A DNA stretch of 11,792 nucleotides. Origin: H111-94 sp034436045 (GTDB taxonomy: Bacteria > Chloroflexota > Ktedonobacteria > Ktedonobacterales > Ktedonobacteraceae). The notes under the pieces are model-generated. The model searched no databases and had not been told where the DNA came from. It saw nothing but the letters and a program-made list of their open reading frames with translations. The number at the start of each line of letters is the position of its first letter. Positions within the stretch are counted from its first letter, which is position 1. The stretch spans positions 1-11,792 of the forward strand of contig DAOTVZ010000015.1 in assembly GCA_034436045.1 (NCBI GenBank), given 5' to 3'. Both the position numbers and the translations under genes were made by a program. Positions 5,936-11,792 of this stretch are shown here, piece after piece.

Positions 5936-6988
5936 ATGATACGACCGGTCCTCTATGTGGATTTACCGGGAATCATCTACGCAATTGACCGCCGCGCGCG
6001 GAGCAAGCAGCGCGAGTTTGCGAATTTTATATGCTGGCAAGAACCAGCCGAGAACACAACAACTCCACCGCCTATTCTGAGGAATATCCTGCCCGTTAGC
6101 CCTGACACGCGCACCTGGATTTGTGAAGATCACTGGCGTATTCTCGGCTTTGCCCAGGTACGCGAACGCCCGTCGCGTACCATGTGGGACATCACATTTC
6201 TGGCTTCAATGGTGCATAGGGATGTTTCCGGCGATGAGATTTTAACGGCACTGCTCGAATACCTGCTAGAGATGGCGACGGTGCATGGCGTCCTGCGCAT
6301 TTTCGCTAAAGTCGAGGAGGAGAAGCCGGAAATCGGCCTGTTTCAACGCTCCGGCTTTCAACGTTATGCCCGCGAATTGACCTACGTCTATGAGCCAGGG
6401 CAAGTACCCCTTCCACCGGAGGAGCCACTCCTGCCGTCACTGCGGCGCTGGAGTCGCCATTATGTGTGGGGACTTTACCAACTGTACCACGCGGTGACGC
6501 CCCATAAGGTGCAGATGGCGGAACTGTTTGAGAATAGCGAGGCGCTGGCGCGTTACTATACAGGGACGTTGCATCCACTCCCTTCCATTCTGTCCAGGGG
6601 CGATGAGAATTATATCTGTGATGTAGGTGTAAGGATCGGAGCATGGCTGCGGCTGCGCCGTGGGCATGGTTCTGCTCCGCACCGCCTCTGTCTGATGGTG
6701 CATCCTGAACATACCGAGCTGGCCGAGCCGCTGGTGCGCTTCGGCATTCGTCGGCTTCAGGGTGCCGGCGTACACCGCATCTATTGCCTGGTGCGGGAGT
6801 ACGATTCTTCTGTTATTACCGCTCTCCGTAACAGCGGCTTTGAGCAGGTCGGCATTAAAGACCTGCTGGTGCGACACATGGCCTTACTCGCCATGAGGCA
6901 AAGCACTGTCCCCCTGCTGGAGCAGCGAGCGGTCTATGGCTTGAAGGGCCTGGGGACGGTCAATTCTCGCCAAAAAATTATGAGGTGA
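5936..6988 (+). CDS. tandem GNAT-like acetyltransferase-fold protein
   Basis: This 350-residue protein seems to consist of two halves with the Gcn5-related N-acetyltransferase fold, which normally transfers an acyl group from acyl-CoA to an amine. Half one (about 1-155) has an RDVSGDEILTALLEYLLEMATVHGVLRIFAKVEEE stretch followed by GLFQRSGFQRYARELTY. Half two (about 190-320) has CLMVHPEHTELAEPLVRFGIRRLQGAGVHRIYCLVREYDSSVITALRNSGFEQVGIKDLLVRHM. Both end in the S-G-F element and a following strand that close GNAT domains. The classical Q/R-x-x-G-x-G/A acetyl-CoA loop is not clear in either half, so acetyltransferase activity is uncertain and a binding or structural role is possible. A good ribosome site (GAGGGAG, 5923-5929) precedes the ATG, 66 bases after pdxT. 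Its end meets the start region of the R3H ATPase, which suggests coupled translation. The substrate is unknown. Confidence 0.6.
   Translation: MIRPVLYVDLPGIIYAIDRRARSKQREFANFICWQEPAENTTTPPPILRNILPVSPDTRTWICEDHWRILGFAQVRERPSRTMWDITFLASMVHRDVSGDEILTALLEYLLEMATVHGVLRIFAKVEEEKPEIGLFQRSGFQRYARELTYVYEPGQVPLPPEEPLLPSLRRWSRHYVWGLYQLYHAVTPHKVQMAELFENSEALARYYTGTLHPLPSILSRGDENYICDVGVRIGAWLRLRRGHGSAPHRLCLMVHPEHTELAEPLVRFGIRRLQGAGVHRIYCLVREYDSSVITALRNSGFEQVGIKDLLVRHMALLAMRQSTVPLLEQRAVYGLKGLGTVNSRQKIMR
6982..6987 (+). promoter_or_regulatory. ribosome binding site that sets the R3H ATPase start
   Basis: GAGGTG overlaps the stop codon of the upstream gene and lies 12 bases before ATG 7000. A GTG in the same frame at 6985 falls inside this site and has no ribosome site of its own, so ATG 7000 is the better start, though the spacing is a little long. 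Confidence 0.45.
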
Positions 6989-6999
6989 TAAAACTGCCT

Positions 7000-8919
7000 A
7001 TGCAACATGTGATCACTGACGATCTTGAGGCTCTGCTAGCTGCTCTGCCACCTGGCATCCACGACGCGGTCAATCGGCTTGAGAACCGAGGCGAACTGCT
7101 GGAGATCGTGATGGACCTCGGACGCTATGCCGAGGGCCGGTTCCCAAATGGGGAGGTGATCCTCAGTACCCAACCTGTCACCGAGGCCGACCTGCAATAT
7201 GTGGTCGAGCGCATCGGTGAATTTGGCGACGACAACCGCGCTGGTATTGAGCGTACCTTGCATCGTATCAGCGCTCTTCGCAACAGAAAGGGGAAAGTTG
7301 TTGGCTTGACCTGCCGCATTGGTCGAGCAGTACTCGGCAGTATTGCCCTGATCCGCGACATTGTGGAGCAGGGACAATCCATCTTGATCCTCGGTCGTCC
7401 TGGCGTAGGAAAAACCACGCTGTTGCGTGAAATCGCGCGTGTCCTCGCCGATGAAGCCAATAAACGTGTGGTGGTGGTGGATACATCGAACGAGATCGCC
7501 GGTGATGGCGACATTCCACACCCTGGCATCGGGCGTGCCCGCCGCATGCAGGTGGCTCGCACGGCGGAACAGCACGCGGTCATGATCGAGGCTGTCGAGA
7601 ACCACATGCCCCAGGTCATTGTGATCGATGAAATCGGCACCGAGTTAGAAGCCGCTGCCGCCCGCACCATTGCCGAGCGCGGCGTGCAACTGGTTGCGAC
7701 CGCACACGGCAACTCGCTGGGCAACTTGCTGGTCAACCCAACACTGTCAGACCTGGTGGGCGGCATTCAGACTGTCACGCTCGGTGACGAGGAGGCGCGT
7801 CGTCGCCATACCCAGAAGAGCATTCTGGAGCGCAAAGCTCCCCCAACGTTCGATGTAGTCGTCGAGCAGCAGAGCTGGGAGGAGCTGATTGTCCACCGCG
7901 ATGTGGCCGATACGGTCGATAATATGCTGCGTGGTCAGCCCATCGTGGCCGAGGAGCGCACGCGCGATAGTGAAACGGGGCGTGTCATGATGCGCCGCGT
8001 CACCACCGGCGGCATGGATGTGCCTTCCTGGGGTGCCGGTGGCCCCGGCGTAGCACGCTACGAGGGCTTCACCCCACGCACTTTTGAACGCAGTGAACGG
8101 GGTGAGCGTGGGGAACGCAACGGCAACGTTGCACTGAGCCAGTTTCGTCCAATGAACACGCAAGGAGGCCAGCGCGGCGGTAGTCACAAACATGCGCAGA
8201 TTCAGCAATCCGGCCCTCTGATGACGCTGGCTCCAACAGGTACCGCGCCCGCCGAGGTGAGCCGAAACGCCTACAGCACTCTCATCACGGCTGAACCGTC
8301 AATGCTTGAGGAGGGCATCTATCGGACGGTAGATGAAGATGCGGATGAGGCGGAGGCGAGCGAACTGCCGATCATGAAAACGCTACGCATCTACCCCTTC
8401 GGCGTCAGTCGGGATCGCCTGTCTGACGCGGCGCGTAATCTGCACGTGCCCGTGATTGTGACGAATAATCAGCGCGAGGCCGATGCCGTCGTGACCATCA
8501 AGAACTACTATCGTCGTCAGCCGGAGCGTCTTCAGGAGGCCGAGCAGAACGGCAAACTCATCATCATTCTGAAGAACAATACGGTGGCACAGATGCAGCA
8601 TGCCCTGGCACGCATCTTCAACCTGCCCACATTAGACAGCGCCGACGAAGAGGAGGGCATGGACAGCGCCGATGGTCTGGAAACTCCGGTCAGTGGAGCC
8701 GAACACACGCTGGATGATCTGACCAGGAGAGCCATGCTTGAGACCGAGGATGCTATTCACCAGGTCTTGAATAAGGGCTTGACCACCGCCGAACTGGCAC
8801 CGGCCAATGCCTACATTCGCCGCCTCCAGCATCAAATGGCCAGTCGCTATAACCTGCTTTCGCGCAGTCGTGGCAAGGAACCCAACCGCCGCGTCAAAAT
8901 CTTTCGTGCCCGCGATTGA
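7000..8919 (+). CDS. AAA-type ATPase with C-terminal R3H domain (Ycf45/SpoIIIAA-like)
   Basis: This protein of 639 residues (644 if GTG 6985 is used) combines a P-loop ATPase with a single-stranded nucleic-acid-binding R3H domain. Residues about 1-300 form the Ycf45/SpoIIIAA-like ATPase: TCRIGRAVLGSIALIRDIVE, Walker A GRPGVGKTT (132-140), a VDTSNEIAGDGDIPHPGIGRARRM segment, Walker B VIVIDEIG (206-213), and a VATAHGNSLGNLLVNP sensor-like region. Residues about 308-410 are low-complexity, rich in Gly, Arg and Ser (ERSERGERGERNG, GGQRGG), and probably disordered. Residues about 461-545 form a compact domain (LRIYPFGVSRDRL onward), also seen in the family. The end, YIRRLQHQMASRYNLLSRSRGKEPNRRVKIFRARD, is R3H with Arg607 and His611. 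Chloroplast and cyanobacterial relatives are of unclear function; RNA or DNA remodelling is an inference. A perfect hairpin follows 12 bases after the stop. Confidence 0.9.
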   Translation: MQHVITDDLEALLAALPPGIHDAVNRLENRGELLEIVMDLGRYAEGRFPNGEVILSTQPVTEADLQYVVERIGEFGDDNRAGIERTLHRISALRNRKGKVVGLTCRIGRAVLGSIALIRDIVEQGQSILILGRPGVGKTTLLREIARVLADEANKRVVVVDTSNEIAGDGDIPHPGIGRARRMQVARTAEQHAVMIEAVENHMPQVIVIDEIGTELEAAAARTIAERGVQLVATAHGNSLGNLLVNPTLSDLVGGIQTVTLGDEEARRRHTQKSILERKAPPTFDVVVEQQSWEELIVHRDVADTVDNMLRGQPIVAEERTRDSETGRVMMRRVTTGGMDVPSWGAGGPGVARYEGFTPRTFERSERGERGERNGNVALSQFRPMNTQGGQRGGSHKHAQIQQSGPLMTLAPTGTAPAEVSRNAYSTLITAEPSMLEEGIYRTVDEDADEAEASELPIMKTLRIYPFGVSRDRLSDAARNLHVPVIVTNNQREADAVVTIKNYYRRQPERLQEAEQNGKLIIILKNNTVAQMQHALARIFNLPTLDSADEEEGMDSADGLETPVSGAEHTLDDLTRRAMLETEDAIHQVLNKGLTTAELAPANAYIRRLQHQMASRYNLLSRSRGKEPNRRVKIFRARD

Positions 8920-8931
8920 CAACAGGCAACC

Positions 8932-9002
8932 GCGAGCAGAGCGATTGTCAAGGAATGGGCAACCGCCAGGAGCGCCCATTCCTTGACAATCGCTCTGCTC
9001 GC
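8932..9002. repeat. perfect 29-bp inverted repeat; possible transcription terminator
   Basis: The arms 8932-8960 and 8974-9002 are exact reverse complements over 29 bases with a 13-base loop. The stem starts 12 bases after the stop of the R3H ATPase gene. No T-tract follows (the next bases are TGCCATCTTTG), so it departs from a standard intrinsic terminator, yet a stem of this strength would be expected to block or protect transcripts. The 9-mer GGCAACCGC occurs both at the left edge (8925-8933) and at the left-arm/loop junction (8958-8966). Short direct repeats at such places fit an origin by template switching during replication. Confidence 0.85.
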
Positions 9003-9090
9003 TGCCATCTTTGTTCGCTGCTCACCCCGCTCTTGCTCGCTCGTCTTGTCTCCCTATCGAGATTGCTATCGGTCCTCTTGTTCTCATCCG

Positions 9091-9099
9091 TGCTATAAT
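9091..9099 (+). promoter_or_regulatory. extended -10 promoter of the kinase gene
   Basis: TGCTATAAT is a perfect extended -10 element (TGn plus TATAAT). Transcription would begin near 9106, about 40 bases before the kinase ATG. The -35 zone (around 9071-9076) is weak, which an extended -10 can compensate for. The strong hairpin upstream (8932-9002) would insulate this promoter from the R3H operon. Confidence 0.65.
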
Positions 9100-9146
9100 A
9101 CAAGCAAAAGGTAAAAGCGATAAATTTTTTATATGAGGCATGACGC

Positions 9147-11330
9147 ATGATCTACTGCTCTGTCTGTGGAGCGGCAAATCCCTCCGGTGCTACACTCTGT
9201 TTCGCTTGCCGACAGCCATTGAGTACAGTGAAGGATGAGGATGCCGATGAGCAGAAATTGCTACGTGGGCGCTATCGCCTGCTACTGCCCGTAGGGACGG
9301 GCGGCTTCGGCGCAGTCTACAAGGCGCTTGACACATGGACACAGGAGCGCTTTGTGGCCATTAAACAGATTAACCTCAAGGGGCTGAGTCCACAGCAGAT
9401 GATCGATGCCACCGATACCTTCAACCGCGAGGTCGAACTGCTGACACAACTGACGCATCCTAACCTGCCGCGCGTCTATGAGCATTTTACCGATCCTGCT
9501 CACTGGTATCTCATCATGGACTTTATCGAGGGCCAGACCCTGGAACAGATGCTGCTCCAGCGCGGCGGCCCGTTGTCAGTGAATGAGGTGCTGGAGATCG
9601 GCCTTCAACTCTGTGCCGTCCTGCACTACCTGCACACGCGCCATCCGCCGATTATCTTCCGCGATGTCAAACCCGCCAACATCATGTTGAGCCTGCGCAA
9701 GCAGGTCTATCTCATCGACTTCGGCGCGGCTCGTCTGTTCAAGCCCGGACGCCCGCGCGATACCATTGCCTTTGGCTCCCCCGGCTATGCGGCACCGGAA
9801 CAGTATGGCAAGGCGCAGACCACGCCGCGCTCGGACATCTACAGCCTGGGGGCCACGCTATATCACCTCTTGACCGGCAGAGACCCTTCCGATGCGCCTT
9901 TTCATTTCGTCCCGCCGCGCAACATCAACCCTGGCATCGCGCCGGAGTTGAGCAATCTGCTGATGAGCATGTTGAGGCTGGATGCTACGCAGCGCCCGCA
10001 CAGCATGGAGGTCGTCAAAGAGCAGCTAGAAAAGCTGGCCAATAAGCGGCACGTGCATCCCCATATGCTGTCTGCCTCGACCAGCACATCCACGCCGATG
10101 AATAGCATGCCATCACCCCCACCGCCGCCTGCCGAGTGGGCCGTGCAGGCTCCTACCTTGCAGCAGGCGCAAATCCAACTGGGCTTACCGCCAACACCCA
10201 TGCCTACGCCCATAACGTCACCGTCTAAGTCCAAACGCAAAAGCGTTTCGCGCCGCTCGGTCGTGGCCGGTATCGCCTCGGTCACACTGGTGCTTGGCCT
10301 CTTCGGTGGTGACCTGCTGGTCTTCGGGCCACGCCCTGCGCCAGTTCCGAGCAATAGCATTCCTTCATCAACCTCGCCCATCGGCTTGAAGCAGCCCTAT
10401 ACCTATCCAGCAGGCGGCAAAGTCCGGTCGATGGATTGGTCAAGCTCGCTGGCGAATCAGGATGAAGTGGTCTTTGCGACCCCTGACGTTGTCAAAGTTT
10501 TTAATGGCGATAGTGGTCAGAACAGCAGTGATTTCAGCAACTCGACATTGCTGGCAAATGCGAACGCGCAAACGGCTGCCTGGTCGCCTCAGAGCGAAAT
10601 CATCGCAGTCGGCACGAGCGACGGAAACATCATCACCCTCACGCCCGATCAGCATTATACCAATACTGGCATCCATCGGGGCACAATTCATGCGACGCGC
10701 TGGTCGCCCGATGGCACGCACCTGGCCTCGGCAGGCGAAGATAGCGTAGTCGTTGTTTCGCGCTATAACGTGAATGGACAACTGGCTCCTGTCACCGCCT
10801 ATCACGGCCATATTGGTCCAGTCTATGCCCTTTCCTGGACATCGGATGGATTACGGGTCGCCTCCGTCGGTCAGGATGGTATTGTGCATATCTGGGATGC
10901 CAGAACCGGCAAGATGCTCCAGCAGTATAACGCTAACGCCGATCAACTCTACACGGTGGCCTTTTCGCCTCGTGATGATTCGCTGCTGGCCTTCGCCGGA
11001 GCAAGTGGCATTGTCTATGTCTGGAATAGCAAAAGTGAACAAATTCAGGCTGCATATATCGGTCACAAAGGGCCGGTACGGTGTCTCGCCTGGACCTTTG
11101 ACGGCCTCACAATTGCCTCCGGCGGCGGTGGAAGCTTTGGTGGCGGCGCTGATCCAGACTTTTCGATACAGATCTGGGATGCTATGAACGGTGGCTTGCA
11201 CAGGATATATAGCCAGCACACTGCGCCGGTCACAGGTGTTGTGTGGACTCCCAACACCAGTATCTCGCGTCTCGCTTCATGTAGCGAAGATGGCACGATT
11301 ATTATCTGGCCGACCACACCGAACTCGTGA
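9147..11330 (+). CDS. membrane Ser/Thr protein kinase with zinc ribbon and WD40 sensor domain
   Basis: This 727-residue Hanks-type kinase probably spans the membrane once. An N-terminal zinc ribbon has Cys4, Cys7, Cys18 and Cys21 (CSVC and CFAC pairs). The kinase domain covers about residues 41-297: Gly-loop GTGGFG (50-55), VAIK with Lys73, IFRDVKPANIM with catalytic Asp173 and Asn178, DFG at 191-193 and APE at 216-218. All catalytic residues are present; only the His of HRD is Phe. A Pro/Ser-rich juxtamembrane linker (about 305-370) leads to a basic patch (KSKRKSVSRR) and one transmembrane helix (about 371-394). Residues about 418-727 form seven WD40-like blades, four of them ending in WD, WN or WP (HIWD, YVWN, QIWD, IIWP), enough for one closed propeller outside the cell. 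It likely senses a ligand or protein; the signal and the phosphorylation targets are unknown. GAGG lies 8 bases before the ATG. No phosphatase gene adjoins it. Confidence 0.92.
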   Translation: MIYCSVCGAANPSGATLCFACRQPLSTVKDEDADEQKLLRGRYRLLLPVGTGGFGAVYKALDTWTQERFVAIKQINLKGLSPQQMIDATDTFNREVELLTQLTHPNLPRVYEHFTDPAHWYLIMDFIEGQTLEQMLLQRGGPLSVNEVLEIGLQLCAVLHYLHTRHPPIIFRDVKPANIMLSLRKQVYLIDFGAARLFKPGRPRDTIAFGSPGYAAPEQYGKAQTTPRSDIYSLGATLYHLLTGRDPSDAPFHFVPPRNINPGIAPELSNLLMSMLRLDATQRPHSMEVVKEQLEKLANKRHVHPHMLSASTSTSTPMNSMPSPPPPPAEWAVQAPTLQQAQIQLGLPPTPMPTPITSPSKSKRKSVSRRSVVAGIASVTLVLGLFGGDLLVFGPRPAPVPSNSIPSSTSPIGLKQPYTYPAGGKVRSMDWSSSLANQDEVVFATPDVVKVFNGDSGQNSSDFSNSTLLANANAQTAAWSPQSEIIAVGTSDGNIITLTPDQHYTNTGIHRGTIHATRWSPDGTHLASAGEDSVVVVSRYNVNGQLAPVTAYHGHIGPVYALSWTSDGLRVASVGQDGIVHIWDARTGKMLQQYNANADQLYTVAFSPRDDSLLAFAGASGIVYVWNSKSEQIQAAYIGHKGPVRCLAWTFDGLTIASGGGGSFGGGADPDFSIQIWDAMNGGLHRIYSQHTAPVTGVVWTPNTSISRLASCSEDGTIIIWPTTPNS

Positions 11331-11385
11331 CCTTGCATCTCACACCTGCTCTATGCTACCTCTATTACAAGATAGATCTAACCCC

Positions 11386-11792
11386 GTAGGGGCGTGATTG
11401 ATCACGCCCTGTTTGCCAGACGGTCAAAGAGGTTGTGCAGTGTGTGTGCAATATCGTCGTAGGGGCGTGATTGATCACGCCCTGTTTGCCAGACGGTCAA
11501 AGAGGTTGTGCAGTGTGTGTGCAATATCATCGTAGGGGCGTGATTGATCACGCCCTATTTGCCAGACGCCTGCTTGCCAGTAGATGCGCTTCCAGGGCGT
11601 GATTCATCACGCCCTGTTTGCCAGACGGTCAAAGAGGTTGTGCAGTGTTTGTACAATATCATCGTAGGGGCGTGATTGATCACGCCCTATTTGCCAGACG
11701 CCTGCTTGCCAGTAGATGCGCTTCCAGGGCGTGATTGATCACGCCCTGTTTGCCAGACAGTCAAAGAGGTTGTGCAGTGTGTGTGCAATATC
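11386..11792. repeat. tandem array of palindrome-bearing repeats, cut by the window edge
   Basis: At least six head-to-tail units fill the end of the window: 11386-11458 (73), 11459-11531 (73), 11532-11594 (63), 11595-11663 (69), 11664-11726 (63) and 11727-11792 (66 seen, incomplete). Every unit opens with GGGCGTGATTGATCACGCCC, two 9-base arms around two central bases (TG, or TC in the fourth unit), followed by a TTTGCCAGAC segment. Two kinds of tail follow. Type A begins GTCAAAGAGGTTGTGCAG (units 1, 2, 4, 6) and type B begins GCCTGCTTGCCAG (units 3, 5). Copies of a type differ by only a few bases, so amplification is recent or homogenised. The 55 bases between the kinase stop and the array (11331-11385) show neither a gene nor a clear terminator. 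Confidence 0.93.

Noticed and set aside
8916..9098. 60-codon open frame overlapping the R3H gene end
   Set aside because: It consists of the 29-bp hairpin read through plus low-complexity Leu/Ser codons, with no ribosome site.
9660..9680. Pseudokinase because HRD reads FRD
   Set aside because: The catalytic Asp173, Lys175, Asn178, DFG and VAIK lysine are all intact, and Phe or Tyr at the His position occurs in active kinases.
11393..11409. CRP/FNR-type operator in GTGATTGATCAC
   Set aside because: The spacing between GTGA and TCAC is 4 bases, unlike the CRP site, and the motif recurs in every tandem unit with no gene start nearby in the window.
11386..11792. CRISPR array
   Set aside because: The segments between palindromes are themselves repeated (two tail types only), unit length is 63-73 bases, and there are no cas genes.

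Overview
The window most resembles a chromosomal segment from a Ktedonobacteria-like member of the Chloroflexota. This is an inference from gene content and style, not from a database search. The evidence is: a zinc-ribbon/Ser-Thr kinase/transmembrane/WD40 receptor; a Ycf45-type R3H ATPase; a PdxS/PdxT pair; an HdeD-like membrane protein; moderately high GC content; and spacers rich in GGGCGTGAT/ATCACGCCC palindromes. No rRNA, tRNA, transposase, phage gene or CRISPR array was seen.

Left block (1-3574, all + strand, tightly packed). It opens with the last 74 codons of a DNA (amino) methyltransferase. Next come a lipobox-bearing six-bladed beta-propeller lipoprotein, the two subunits of a glutaconate-type CoA-transferase family enzyme, and a six-helix HdeD/DUF308 protein. 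Gaps are 13, -4 (an ATGA overlap), 15 and 47 bases, so the block can be read as one transcript. The CoA-transferase substrate cannot be told from the sequence.

Middle spacer (3575-4117). This 543-base stretch has no convincing gene. It carries two unrelated long inverted repeats (3617-3668 and 3706-3785), a hairpin (3981-4012), a 10-bp palindrome (4019-4028) and a likely extended -10 promoter just ahead of pdxS.

Central block (4118-8919, + strand). pdxS and pdxT encode the two halves of the deoxyxylulose-5-phosphate-independent PLP synthase. They are unusually split by a 33-bp-arm inverted-repeat element. They are followed by a protein with two GNAT-like halves and, overlapping it or abutting it depending on the start chosen, an AAA-type ATPase with a C-terminal R3H domain. 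The last two may be translationally linked and may act together. Their function is unknown to me.

Right block (8920-11792). A perfect 29-bp hairpin follows the R3H gene. A consensus extended -10 promoter then drives a 727-residue membrane protein kinase with a seven-bladed WD40 ectodomain. The window ends in a tandem array of at least six palindrome-bearing units with a higher-order A-A-B-A-B-A order. Related half-palindromes recur in the pdxS-pdxT spacer and possibly after the HdeD gene. This repeat family is the most distinctive unexplained structure here. I did not find a clear new defence or biosynthetic system.
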